From Ammopiptanthus mongolicus (lineage: Eukaryota; Streptophyta; Magnoliopsida; Fabales; Fabaceae): a DNA stretch of 64,000 bases. The stretch spans positions 21,018,602-21,082,601 of the forward strand of contig CM077351.1 in the NCBI GenBank assembly GCA_039655645.1, read 5' to 3'. This document shows, in pieces, positions 32,887 to 44,505 of the stretch. The number at the start of each line of letters is the position of its first letter. Position 1 is the stretch's first letter. The translations under genes were made by a program, and so were the position numbers. The notes under the pieces are model-generated. The model saw nothing but the letters and a program-made list of their open reading frames with translations, was not told the origin of the DNA and searched no databases.

Positions 32887-34349
32887 TTGGTGGATTTCGA
32901 CGTTTCAACTATGGGTACTCTAGTTGCCCATATAGGGGTGAAGTCCACAGTTATAGAGGAAATCAAGGCATGTCAAGAAAGAGACTCTTCTCTTTGCCAG
33001 CTTTGGGACATCACATCGAGAAATGATAATGAGTATTCAGTGGATAGTCAAGGTATGCTTTGTTATAAGGGACGAGTGGTAGTTCCTTTGGAGGCTCGTA
33101 GGAAATTGTTAGAGGTGGCGCATTCCTCTTCTTACACGATGCACCCTGGTTCAAGTAAGATGTATCGGGATCTTAAACCCTTGTATTGGTGGTCAGGTAT
33201 GAAGAAGGATATTGCCGACTTTGTGGCCAGATGTCTTACTTGTCAACAAGTTAAGGCTGAGTACCAGAAGCCAGCTGGTCTTCTTCAGAGCTTGGAGGTC
33301 CCCAAGTGGAAGTGGGACAAGATCACCATGGATTTTGTAATTGGCTTGCCCCAGACAAAGAAGGGTTTCGACTCGATTTGGGTTAGAGTGGACTGCCTGA
33401 CTAAGTCGGCTCACTTTCTCTCGGTAAAAACTACATTCAAGGCAGAACAATATGCAAGACTATATTTGGATGAAATTGTTTCCTTGCATGGGATACCGGA
33501 GTCAATAGTCTCCGATAGAGGGTCACAGTTCACATAACATTTCTGGAAGTCCTTCCAGAGGACATTAGGCACCCAGGTGCATTTCGGTACAACTTTTCAT
33601 CCTCAGATCGATGGGCAGTCGGAACGGACTATACAAACCTTATAGGACATGTTAGGATCATGTGTCTTGGAGTTTGAGGGTTCTTGGGATAGATACTTAC
33701 CGATGATTGAGTTTGCATATAACAACGGTTATCATAGTAGCATTCAGATGGTGCCTTTTGAAGCTTTGTATAGTAGGAAGTGCAGAACTCCTGTGGGGTG
33801 GTTTGAGACGTGCGAGCATCAATTGTTAGGCCCTGATTTGGTGTAGGATTCTATTGAGAGGATGCAGTTGATTAGAGACCGACTGCAGACTGCCTAGAAC
33901 AGACAGAAGGTGCAAGCGGAAGTGAGGCGGCGAGATCTTGAGTTTCAAGATGGTGAACATGTGTTTCTAAAGATATCACCTTTCAAAGGGACCTTAAAGT
34001 TCGGGCAGAAGGGCAAGTTAAGCCCTAGATATGTGGGATCATACCAAATTACCCGTCGTGTGGGTAAGTTGGCTTATGAGCTTGCATTACCTCCTGAGTT
34101 GGCTCATGTACATCCAGTCTTCCATGTTTCTATGTTAAGGAAGTACCTTCGCGATGAGTCCCACGTTCTTCAGCCACAACCCGTAGAGGTGAGTTAGCAA
34201 TTGATCTTTGTAGAGCGTCCTTTACGCATAGTAGACCGTCAAATTCGGAAGTTACTCTCAAAGGAGGTCCCATCCGTAAAAGTAGCTTGGACCCTCCATA
34301 GTGGAGAGGAGTTTACTTGGGAATCCGAACAAATCATGAAGGAGAAGTA
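32887..34349 (+). pseudogene. Tekay integrase with chromodomain-like tail
   Basis: The HHCC zinc finger (HSSSYTMHPGSSKMYRDLK, then CLTCQQVKAEYQKPAG) precedes the DDE core: KITMDFVIGLP (Asp 1), IVSDRGSQFT (Asp 2, near 33513) and GQSERTIQTL (Glu, near 33612). The C-terminal part has PVFHVSMLRKYLRDESHV and, after a TAG at 34195, RIVDRQIRKLLSKEVPSVKV with FTWESEQIMKEK, the chromodomain-like tail of Tekay/Del elements. Such tails are thought to guide insertion to heterochromatin. Stops lie at 33535, 33640, 33844, 33895, 34195 and 34348, most in one frame, so damage is mainly point mutation. Confidence 0.9.
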
Positions 34350-34404
34350 ACCACATCTTTTTGAAACCAGTAAGTTCTTTCATGCTTGAATTCGAGGACG
34401 AATT

Positions 34405-34422
34405 CTTTTAAAGGAGGTAGAA
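34405..34422 (+). promoter_or_regulatory. Polypurine tract of element F
   Basis: AAAGGAGGTAGAA lies directly before the TGTTATACC of the 3' LTR and follows the TTCGAGGACGAATT motif common just upstream of the 3' LTR in this group. Confidence 0.85.
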
Positions 34423-36530
34423 TGTTATACCTGTTAAATTAAGTTATGAAATATTTTTAATAACGGCATTATGTGATAATTTAAATATTACTTACATTAA
34501 TAATTAAAATAATTATTCATGATTTATGATTTAGCTAACAAAATATATGACTTTGCATACTTTTATAAATTTAAGAATCACAGTAATGAATAAATGATAA
34601 AATTATAAGCTTTTGTTTTCTAATATCCTAGCACATATAGGTAGTGGTCCGCAAGTGTGGTCTGACAACATAGAAGTTCCTTTCCCCTTATCTTTATTTT
34701 CTCACGTTGAAGCCCTAGGAACAGTAAGCAAGACAGAGAAAAATTTGGAGTTATGGGAGGAGAGTGCAAGAGAGAGAGTAACTTGTGATTCTTCTCCTTT
34801 TTTTTTCCTTCTTCCTTTTCTTCTCCTTCTACTTTGTTGCTCACTTTTTTCAAAATTTCGTCTTGGTTTGGAGCACCAAGTTCTCAGCTTTAAGGTGAGG
34901 GATTCTTTTTCATTCTCTTCTTCTTCTTTTTAATTTATTGAGTGGGGACTGCAATGAACAATTGTGTTCATTCACCTATATTTTGTTAAACTTGTTGGTG
35001 AACTTGAGAGCTATTTCATTTTTGTTTGATGCTATATAAGTTCCTTGTTTGCTGTTGTGTTTTACTGGTATTTACACATATTCAATGATTCCTTGTATTG
35101 TGATAAAAATCTTGTGAGCTGATTTAACGGGAAGAGACCTGCTTGAATTGAATTTTGGGAAGGGTCCTGTTATGTTTGAATAGACCACACTACTGGAAGT
35201 CTATTTGCGGCAATTTGGCTGCAAACAATTAAAGGGAATAAAACTACTGGGCTGATATAATTATGGTAGAGTATTGGATGAGCTTAACTTGAGTTTGTGT
35301 CAAATTTGTTGGACAAGAGACTACAAAACAATAAGAGATATTGGGTGAGTAGCGTAAAATGATAGAGAGAGAGGATTTTGAGTTTAGGATTATTTTGATA
35401 TTTGTTGGAAGTACTTGACAATGAAACTAAAGTCTTTTATGACTTTAGTAATCTATTATACATAGCTTGGTTGGTATATTTTTATTGAGGAAAAATTTAG
35501 CTACATTGCCCCTAGCAATAGGCAAACCGTGATGCATATATATAATACAATTATATGGTGCCACAATTGGTGAAATCCTGATATATATATTGAAAAATTA
35601 TAGGTATGTTGATAATCTATTGAAAGATTGTAATCAGTGTTACATTATGGTGTTAGTGTTTGGAGATGTTATTGACTCCCTTTATGATTGAGTTTGGATT
35701 TTGTGATGAGATTTTTGTGAATTGTATTTTAGTGGAATAGGTTGGTTGGTGAAACTTTGGGTATCCGGCCAGAGGGGGCAGAATCTCTGGGGTAAAAATA
35801 AAAATCGTCGAGGTTGGGGACCTTAGTGAACAACCCCGGAGTTGAGGAGGGAGTTTAAGAGCCGGAGGGGGCGGAATCTTCGGGATATAAATAAAAACCG
35901 TCGAGGCAGGGGACCTTAGTGAACAACCCCAAGGATAACTCAAAGATTTGCTTCATCATATTCATGCTTGTGGCGATGTTTCTTATGCAATGAGTTTTGA
36001 TGAGAAACATTGATGCTAATTTACCAAGCCATTCCACAAGCACTTCCATTGATGGACTTACATGTCATAATTTGGTTTATTTTAATTGTTGATTGGTACC
36101 TGCATAGTATTTTAAATTTTAGCGTCGGTGTGTGGGAACCCTCACTGAGTTTTATACTCATCCCGTTTTTTTTTTTTTTTTTTTTTTTTTACTTATGTTG
36201 TAGGCATAGGTACAGATAAACTTGGATCTTCTCATACTTAGGTACTGCTTTGGAGTCTTGGTTGCTATGTGGAGACAATTTTATTTTGGTTTATTTTGAT
36301 GGTTGCACCCAATATTGTTAAGGGTTGCAACCTATGTTCACCTGGTTATATTTAGGACTTGTATCAGTTTATGATATTCAGTACTCTGATAAATTATAAT
36401 TCTAGTTTGGTAAATTGTATTTAAAATAACCTTTACTTTTCAAATGTTACTAAAGAAGCAGGATAGGCTACGAAAGGAAAGACCCTATCTTTTTTTTTCG
36501 GCTGGTCATGATCATTAATTTGGGTCATGA
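34423..36530 (+). mobile_element. 3' LTR of Tekay element F
   Basis: Same structure as the 5' LTR, including the 97-base tandem duplication and a longer T-run (36167-36190). The difference is a handful of substitutions per few hundred bases. It ends GGTCATGA before the TGACA duplication. Confidence 0.88.
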
Positions 36531-36535
36531 TGACA

Positions 36536-37652
36536 ACACAAATCCTTAAGTGGTCTACTTATAGTAGCACCTCCTTAAGTGAGTTAGTGAGCTACATTAG
36601 ACCTAAGTGCCATGCATCATGCGCTAGGCCCAATAGAAAAATGAGAGTCAAACTCTCTTTTCAATGCTCCTTTTAATCTACTCTTATGTATGTGACCCTA
36701 TAGGTTCCCATAACGTTGTCAGTAACATTAAATCCCATTTAATATTACAAACAGTGAGCGGTATCTAGCAACATATCACTGCTACCCAAGTAATGAGATA
36801 CCAGTGATTTGACATAACCTTATTGCGACCAAATAACCGTGTAGTAAATGTCCCTTCGTCCATATGTCATAATTGAACACCAGGCATAAATGTGTCACCC
36901 TTGTTAAGTCCAATTACATGTTCCTCGATCTCCGAGTAGACGTGTAATCACAAACGGGCCCAATATCAAATATTGGCCCATTTTCGCGTGGCCACGCATA
37001 TTTCACGTCTTACTCTATCGAGAGGCCCTTGACATTACTTCTGTTATGTAGAAGGGACGAATCCTATCTACATCACTCACATCCCTCAACATGTTTCATT
37101 GAAGGCCCAATAACTACCTTTATGATCATCCTATTACGAATGACGTTTGATAGCATTAAAGCCTACAACTCCACATATAGGAATCATAGTGACTTCAAGT
37201 CGAAGGACTACTTCACTATGGTCGCCATGAGAAGTGCTTATGACACTTACATAACTATTATGCAGCGTTCTCATAGTGGGTCAATCCAGTACAAATATTA
37301 CTCCTAATATTTGCAACTGTATGTTGCTTGATATCGCATATACATGACCCATGAGATGTGGTCATCAGTCTACTCACACAATAGTCCCTATGTATTATTG
37401 TTGTCCAAATTAACAATAATACTCGACTATGGACATTTTAAGAATAGCATTCTACAGTTTAATGGGATCTCACGATCAAGTCACATTCGATGTTCCATTA
37501 AATGAACTGCATATTCTAAAGACTTTATTATGCTAAATACCAATAACATAATAAATTAATGCCTTATTCATATATCAAATATATGATCAAAGTCATGATG
37601 CAAATGATGATCTATTCCAAATAGATTGGCCACTAGGGCTTACACCAACAAT
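36536..37652 (-). mobile_element. Copia G LTR, proximal part
   Basis: On the minus strand it starts TGTTGGTGTAAGCCCTAGTGG at 37652 after the purine-rich CTAGTGGAAGAT, the classic copia 3' LTR junction. It runs to 36536, where the Tekay element splits it; the remainder is at 23699-24004. The frame at 37029-37307 is incidental. Confidence 0.75.
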
Positions 37653-40108
37653 CTTCCACTAGCACTAGAGCCAATCAGGCATCAATCTAACACCCATCGA
37701 TCTAGTGTGAGTGTCATGCTACTACTGAGCAAGAGACTCCATTAGTGAATTATTCAATGTTGGCATTCTGCGCATCTTCACATCTCCTCTATCGATCATC
37801 TATCGAATGAGGTGGAAGCGCCTAAGTATATGTGCGGATCACTGGTGAGATCAAATTTCCTTTGCTTACGCAATTACTTCACCATCATTGCAACGAGATC
37901 AATGGAGTTCGCAAAGTTAGGAACTATGTCTTGTTCATAAATGAACTTCCTGATCCAAACGGCCTCTAAATCTGCATTTGAGGCAACTATATACTCGACC
38001 TCTGTGATAAAATAAGCAACTGTCTTACGCTTGAAAACTTTTCATGCTCACAGTGCTACCATTTAGGCAAAACGCAAATCCAGACTGCGGTCTGGAATCA
38101 TCTTTATCGGTTTGGAAACAGCATCAATGTAACACCTTACAACGACCTTTTCCTCATCTTCATTTGTCAAGAATGTATCTTCAGTTCTTGTCATGTACTT
38201 AAGAATATTCTTGACTACAGTTCAGTGACCTTCACTGAAATCAATTTGGTACCTTCCTGTCATGCTCAAAGCATACAAGATAACATGTCTAGTACATAGA
38301 ATTATGCATATTTAAAGTGCCTGAGCATTTTGCCAGCATATGTATTCGGAATAAGGTTGAGCATCCTCAGCAATCTATCTCTATAGATCTTGAATCCTAA
38401 CACTTAGGATGTCTCGTCTTGGTCTTTCACCGAGAAACATTTCCCAAACCATGTTTTTACATTTTGCAATGTAAGGATATCGTTTCCGATAAGCAGTATG
38501 TCATCCACATACAATACGAGAAATACAATTTCACTCCCACTAACCTTCTTGTACACACAAGGTTCATCCCCGTTCTTGATGAATCCAAACTGTCTTACAG
38601 CTTCATCAAAACGACGATTCCAACTTGTGAAAGCTTGCTTTAATCCATAAATGGATCTCTGCAATTTACACACCTTTCCAGCATCTTTTGGATCGTCAAA
38701 AACCTCGGGTTGTGTCATGTACACATCCTCGAGAAGTTTCCCGTTAAGGAATGCAGTCTTGACATCCATCTGCTAGATTTCATAGTCGTAATATGCAGCA
38801 ATAGCAAGTAGAATCCGAACGGATTTATGCATTGCAACTGAGGAAAAGGTCTCTTCATAGTTTACACCATAAATTTGTTTGAAACCTTTTGCGACCATTC
38901 GCGCTTTAAAGGTATTCATCTTATCATCCATGTCAATCATCCTCTTGAAGACCCACTTGCACCTTATGGGTTTTATCCCTTCGAGTGGCTCAAACAAGGT
39001 CCAAACCTGGTTAGTGTACATGGATTCCATGTCAGATCCCATGGCTTCAAGCCACTTCTCAGATTCAGGGCCAATTACGGCCTCCTAGTAGGTTACAGGC
39101 TCAGCTTGATCCATGAGCACCACATCACCTTCCTAAGTCAGGAGAATCCATATCTCTCAGGTTCATGATGTGACCTGTTATACCTAGGCAATTCTTGTGT
39201 TACTTGAACCGGTGATTGAACTACAACATCTTGTGGAACCAGTTCTTGTTCCATTGCAGATGGATCATTACTTTCTGGCACTTGGATTTCTCCAAGTACT
39301 ACATTCCTCCCATTGTCTTCTTTGGAGATGCATTCCTTCTCAAGGAACACTCTAGTCCTAATGACAAACACTTTGTCCTTGAAAGGGTTGTAGAAATAGT
39401 ATCATTTGGTTTCCTTAGGATATCCCACAAAAGTACATTTATCTGATTTTGGTGTAAGTTTATCTGAAATCAAATAAACCGGACAAGCCAAATCTTCATA
39501 AATGACATACTGGTCCTTCGGGCCACCTATATCATATAAGGTGTCATTTCAACCGTTTTAGATGGAACACAGTTAATGGTAAGAAACGGTTGTAAGTAAA
39601 AGCATATCTTCAGAAAGAGTGATAGAATTCTGAATGACTCATCATAGATCGGACCATGACTAACAGGGTAGGACTAAGATAGTCATCAAGCTTGTGGCCT
39701 TGGTATTCATCATTACGATATGATCGTATGACCTTAATACTCTTGCCTGATTTATTCTCCGCTTCATTCTTGAATTCTTTGAACCTTTCAAAGATTTTCG
39801 ACTTGTGTCATACACAAATTCATGTCTGTTGAAGTCATTAGTGAATGCGACGAAGTATGTAAACCTACCTTTTAGCAAACTTGTTTAGTGGCCCTCATAC
39901 ATCAATATGCATCATGCCATAATATGACCAACCCTCTCACCTTACTGGTGAATGTGGTTTAGTCATATTTCCCAACAAGAAGGATTCACAGATCTCAAAC
40001 GATTCACAATCGGATGAGTCCAAGAGTCCATTTTCGTGGAGCTTGGAAATGCGTTTCTTACTTATATGGTCTAAAAGATATTACTAAAGGCATAGAGGGT
40101 CCAAATCA
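37653..40108 (-). pseudogene. Copia G pol: integrase, RT and RNase H relics
   Basis: Order on the minus strand: GAG-pre-integrase with RISKLHENGLLDSSD and CESFLLGNMTKPHSP (about 40060-39930), an integrase piece YFVAFTNDFNRHEFVYD (near 39850), then RT. RT has WTLFEPLEGIKPIRCKWVFK and MVAKGFKQIYGVNYEETFS (38773-39042), QMDVKTAFLNGKL, YGLKQAFTSWNRRFDEAVRQ and the catalytic LYVDDILLIGND (38404-38769, residues 86-97). Below 38400 RNase H is recognisable only in pieces. Many stops and frame changes. The element is cut at 40109 by a CACTA element, so gag, protease and the 5' LTR are missing. The style is of the Tork/Angela side of copia. Confidence 0.82.
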
Positions 40109-40119
40109 CACTAGTGCAG

Positions 40120-40405
40120 GAAAGCCTTTTAATGTCAGTTAAAAAAGGCTTTTAACGTCGATTATGAAGGCGACATTACTAGCGAAGACGTTAAAAGTGT
40201 GTCTTTTAACGTTGGTTAGAAACAGACATTAAAAGTCATGATTTTAACGTCGATTAAACATAACAATATACATTAAAAGTCATACTTTTAACATCCCATG
40301 CTAAGACAACAGACGTGAAAAGTATTACTTTTAATGTCTGTTATTTATAGAAACCGACGTTAAAAGTGTATTTTAACGTCTGTTTTTATTTTTAACCGAC
40401 ATTAA
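40120..40405. repeat. Subterminal repeats of the second CACTA element
   Basis: TTTTAACGTCG, TTTTAATGTC and the complements CGACGTTAAAAGT and GACATTAAAA alternate every 20-40 bases. The core differs from the first element (AACGTC versus AACATC), so the two are related but distinct families. Confidence 0.82.
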
Positions 40406-40555
40406 AAATAAATTTTTTTTTAAATTTCAGTTTTATAGTGAATCATTCTCATCCTCCCTGCAGAATTCTACAAACACACTATATAATAAATCCAGACTTT
40501 TCAGCATTATTCAAAGAAGTCCAGAATCCAGAATTCAACATACTCCTCACTACAG

Positions 40556-40558
<3 letters not shown>

Positions 40559-40612
<54 letters not shown>
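40559..40612. repeat. (TA)n microsatellite
   Basis: About 54 bases of pure TA directly before the left arm of a 40 bp hairpin; a shorter TA tract (about 40718-40734) follows the right arm. Confidence 0.95.
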
Positions 40613-40614
<2 letters not shown>

Positions 40615-40713
40615 GCATATTGAATTGTGGGGTACTTATGTAGAATTTTGGACACACACACACACAAACATAATCCAAAATTCTACATAAGTACCCCACA
40701 ATTCAATATGCAG
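40613..40713. repeat. Perfect 40 bp inverted repeat (hairpin) with a CA-rich loop
   Basis: 40613-40652 (CTGCATATTGAATTGTGGGG then TACTTATGTAGAATTTTGGA) is the exact reverse complement of 40674-40713. The 21-base loop is a CACACA run. TA tracts flank both sides. Forty of forty pairs match, in a neighbourhood where everything else is worn. Confidence 0.95.
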
Positions 40714-40814
40714 AGTTATATATATATATATATATGCAGAAATCTACAAACATATACACATATATCCAGAATTTTATACATGTACACAATTCACTATATA
40801 TACACAAAACTAAT

Positions 40815-42020
40815 CAATATCTTTTAAGTACTCAGGATCTACATCTACATTTTTCTCAGCAACATACTTAAAAAAGAAGGTTGCAAGGCGCTCCCTCAAG
40901 TCTGTGAATTCCTGATCGGTGAGACTAGACTGATTGTTGAAAGCCTGCAAAAGTTCAAATAAACTCAACATTAATTTAAGTCATCAATAAAAAAAAATAT
41001 AATTAATATTAACTTGTTAAAAATCTATTAATTACTTGCTTCCATCCATCAGTAATACCCGCAGCAACAATGGTCAACATATAGCTCATCACATAATATG
41101 CACACTCCCACCTGCCTTTTGACGACGAAACTACAAATGAATATGAAATTGATCATTATCAAGTAGTAAATGTATAAATATAGTAAAAATAATAATTACT
41201 ATTTAATTACTATTTACTAAACTACTTACCTTTGGGACAATCAAATCAGGGTTTCTTTTTGACTTGACAGTTCTACTTTTCCCATTCGCACAAGCGAGAC
41301 TACATGCAATCATAGCTCTATGTGATAAAAAAAATATACATGTCAATTACATGCATGTTCATGTAATAAGAGAAAAGAAAATGTTACAAATTATATTAAG
41401 ATAATAAAACTGCATGTTCACGTACGTATTGATTGCGTTCTTCACCTCCTTCACCGGCTCACGGTGCAATGAGCATAAGAAGATGATAGTATGCCGGCTA
41501 GGAATAAGTAGGAGCAACTGCCAATAACCATTCCTTACGAGTGGTGCCACATATATATGTTTCCGATTGAAGTCAAGCAGGTTCTGCATGTATCCACTAA
41601 TCACTTGGTGATTAATGCAGAAATCACCTAGAGTGATGCAGGGGTCTAAGAATCCATAAACATTATCTTTGGCCCTTTCAAGAGTTAGACGATGCAGATA
41701 CCTAAGATATGAAATAAGTTGATGTTAATTATGTAATATATTGAAATAAATTATAATATTGAAATACCTAAGATGCAATATAAGGTGACAAAATGTACTT
41801 ACGTGCACCAGATACTTAGAACTGTATTGGCTATCCATTGACCATCAACACATATGTGTCCCATATCCTCACCATTGAATGAAAAAATAAGGGTGTTCAC
41901 AGCGCCATCATGTTCCAACGGCATAATAATGTCTTCATTTTTATAATCCACCCCAAATGCAGCCAAGCGAGCTACCAAAAATCGACGCCTTTTCGGCTTC
42001 GGCTTCAATGGAGCTGTGTT
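40815..42020 (-). pseudogene. Ulp1-like (C48) protease region of the CACTA element
   Basis: Exon-like blocks from high to low coordinate: 42008-41810 (ARLAAFGVDYKNEDI, GEDMGHICVDGQWI), about 41700-41430 (FLDPCITLGDFCIN, YMQNLLDFNRKHIYVAPLV, RNGYWQLLLLIPSRHTIIFL), about 41290-41225 (NGKSRTVKSKRNPDL), about 41130-41038 (GRWECAYYVMSYMLTIVAA, with the catalytic Cys), and 40945-40815 (DLRERLATFFFKYVAEKNVD and a stop). The expected His in the GHW motif reads GYW, so the enzyme is probably inactive. Splice sites of GT-AG type separate most blocks. Confidence 0.72.
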
Positions 42021-42259
42021 GTCCTAAACAACAAAGATAAACCATTAAACACGGTTAAGTTATTTCAATTGTAAATAATTAAGAAAACATAGGTAATTGA
42101 ATGATCATGAATACCTGAGGTAAAGAATGAGACTTCCCTCTCTGCTGCGATGGCTTCGATGGACCAACTTTGTCAATGTCCTAAACAATTAACAAACATA
42201 AAGCATTAGTAAATATTGTCAAGTCATTTTAATTGTAAACAAAGAAATGATTTATTAAT

Positions 42260-43620
42260 TAATTGATTGAATGAAGATGAATGTACCTCATCATCAACCT
42301 CCACATGTGTGTTTGGACAACTCCACTTTATGCTCACATGTGAAGGTTGGTTCATCACATCTTCAGATTGCATAGATGAAAACTCCTTCAAAAAAGCGAT
42401 CGCATCAGACTTGGGTGCTTTAAAAGCGAACTCAACAGCTCATCTTTAATCTCCTCTTTAAGCTCTTGTTTAAGCTCCTCCCTACTCATCATCGCCTGCT
42501 CGCCTCGCCCACGTGACCTGCTTGATCCATTGAATTTCTTAATTCCCACTGTCCATGGAACACCACGGACACGGCCAGGGTGGTCATCTTTGCCTAAGGC
42601 AACGGCTAGGATATCCGAACGTCCTTGTGGAACGAAGGATCCTTGCGAGCTTTGTTCTTTCAGCGAAACCTACATGGACGAAATTCAAAAAAAATGTGTA
42701 AGTAAGACAATGTGTAAATAAGTTTGTTACAATTACAAGTAGAAAGGCAGTTAGTTTGTTACTCACAATCTTTTCGGCAACAACGCTTGTGGCTTCAACT
42801 TTAAAACCTCCAGATTTAGTCTTTCGGCCTTCCACCCATGTGTCCTCGCGTGGGGGTGGGGACGGTGGAGATGGAGGATCAACAATTGTTTCCTCTTCTG
42901 CTTCTTCTTACTCTTTTAACTTATCTTGCCTCTTTCCCAACTTCTCCATCATCTTCTTCTGAACCAATCTATAACCACCTCGAGACATGGTGTAGGGGTG
43001 GACATTCTTTTTCTGAATCGCCTTAGCCTTTTCCCTTTTTGTCTGTTACAAATAGCATGTACTCAATTTAGTTAAACCAAGAAATTAATTAGGTTGGCCT
43101 ATTAATTCAAAAAAATTAACTTTAACTAACCAGAAAGTCAGGAGTGCTTCATCTCGCAATAAACATATCCCATGTCTCCTGATCAAGGAATGGGTAAGTC
43201 TCAAGACGAGATTCGTCGGCCTTCTCTCCAAATATGTACTTTTGACTCAAAAAAGACTTAAACCCCATCCAACGCTTAGCCGCTAGTGATAGCCATTTTT
43301 TCTTACTTGCAGGAGTATTCGGAAAGACCCATGTGAGCTACATTAATTACAGAACAAAAATATGGAATTAGTAGATGATAATATGCTTAAATAATGTAAA
43401 TACAAACAAAGAGGGTAAAACTAAAATACCGTGATTAACTCACAAATCTGATCCTTCACGATCTGAGGTACTGATGCTCAATCATCGATCAGAATGCTAG
43501 CATGGCTTTTAGCTTGCACAGCCATAAAATTGGTGAAATTCTTAGCATTATCTGGCTGATCTACCCCTTTTTTTTTGGAAGGCAAACTACCCGACTCGCT
43601 CTGTGAATGATATGCCTGTT
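42260..43620 (-). pseudogene. Transposase_24 / TNPA-like region of the CACTA element
   Basis: Blocks on the minus strand: around 43560-43430 VKDQICELI; 43340-43150 KKKWLSLAAKRWMGFKSFLS, SQKYIFGEKADESRLETYPF and LDQETWDMFIAR; then 42835-42770 RKTKSGGFKVEATSVVAEKI ending at a GTGAGT donor; then about 42670-42420 SDILAVALGKDDHPGRVRGV and KQELKEEIKDELL. This order (DNA-binding helical region, then a GxPxHPGRVRGV motif) is that of the second CACTA gene product in plants, which binds subterminal repeats. Stops inside blocks (e.g. 43480) show decay. Confidence 0.68.
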
Positions 43621-43767
43621 TAGACAAATAAATAAATTAGGATTAATGACATGGATAAATAAAAATGGATAGTTTAACATGGATAAATAAAAATATAACC
43701 CTACTTTATTTAAACAAAACTTACACTATGCATACTTTAATTTAAACAAAACTTACACTATATTAAT

Positions 43768-44505
43768 TTAGATCAATATCCCTTCATGATGATCATCAGG
43801 AGTGGCATGTACATCGTCCACCTCATTTTCCTCAATGAAAGTAGGCACCCGTGTTGAGAAAGTAGGACTCTCAGGAATATCAAGAGTTGAATCTTGATTT
43901 TCATCACTACCATTATGTATGTTTTTTCCTTGGAGATCCACTAACCACCTTTTGCTAGAAGGATCATTGATATAAAACACTTGTTTTGCTTGGGAAGCCA
44001 TGATGAAAGACTCTTCCATATGACCTACCTTGTCAAGATCTACCAATGTAAATCCTAATTCATCGGTTTGTATACCACTTTTATTGTCAACCCACTTACA
44101 TTTAAAAACTGCCACTCTAAATTTAGTGTAATTGACCTCCCAAATATCTTCAATAACTCCAAAGTAAGAGTCGAGTGCCATAATCGGGTTTGTATCTTTT
44201 GAAGTAGAGAAGTGCATGCACTCAGCCACGATCATAACCCCACTATTTTGCACGGTACTCTTATCGTCCTGGGACTTTGTATAAAAGAAAAACTTATTGA
44301 TGTCGTATCCAATGCAACATATGACATTAAAGTTAGGTCCACTTGCGAGCCATTTTAATGTATCAGAAGCAGTATCATCCTTTAAAATTTATTCTTTAAA
44401 CCAATTTAGGAAAGTCTTGTTATGATGGTTCAACAACCATTTTTCATTCCTTCAAGGGTTATCTTCCTTGACCTTTCGTTTGTGAGCAAGAGTCCAAGAG
44501 TTATC
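43768..44505 (-). pseudogene. TNP2 transposase, C-terminal part (DUF4216)
   Basis: From the junction downward: NEKWLLNHHNKTFLNWFKE, DTLKWLASGPNFNVICCIGY, DINKFFFYTKSQDDKST and then the longest frame (44253-43768). That frame has SGVMIVAECMHFSTSKD, SYFGVIEDIWEVNYTKFRVA, FKCKWVDNKSGIQTDELGFT, LVDLDKVG and ASQAKQVFYINDPSSKRW. This is the region after the catalytic core of TNP2-type CACTA transposase. The core itself is missing because element B joins at about 44505. Stops near 44395 and 44455 break the upstream part. Confidence 0.8.

Larger units (their letters stand above)
24005..36530 (+). mobile_element. Tekay/Del-type gypsy retrotransposon F, complete but defective
   Basis: Two LTRs of about 2.1 kb (24005-26102 and 34423-36530) flank a Met-tRNA primer site, gag, protease, RT, RNase H, integrase with a chromodomain-like tail, and a polypurine tract, in that order. 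TGACA at 24000-24004 and 36531-36535 is a 5 bp target duplication. All coding parts have stops or frameshifts, and a 3.7 kb LTR-like unit (29218-32882) replaced part of RNase H. The LTR start is TGTTATACC, but with this duplication the end is GGTCATGA rather than CA; an end five bases later is possible. Confidence 0.88.
40109..44505 (-). mobile_element. CACTA (En/Spm) element with transposon genes, one end truncated
   Basis: The left terminus CACTAGTGCAGGAAAGCC at 40109 is nearly the TIR of the first CACTA element. It is followed by TTTTAACGTC(G/T) subterminal repeats in both orientations (40125-40405). Genes on the minus strand are, from the far end, the C-terminal part of a TNP2 transposase, a Transposase_24-like protein and an Ulp1-like protease. 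The right terminus is missing: at about 44505 the sequence changes to element B. It is inserted in copia G; the preceding triplet is TCA, whose partner is not in the window. Confidence 0.88.
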
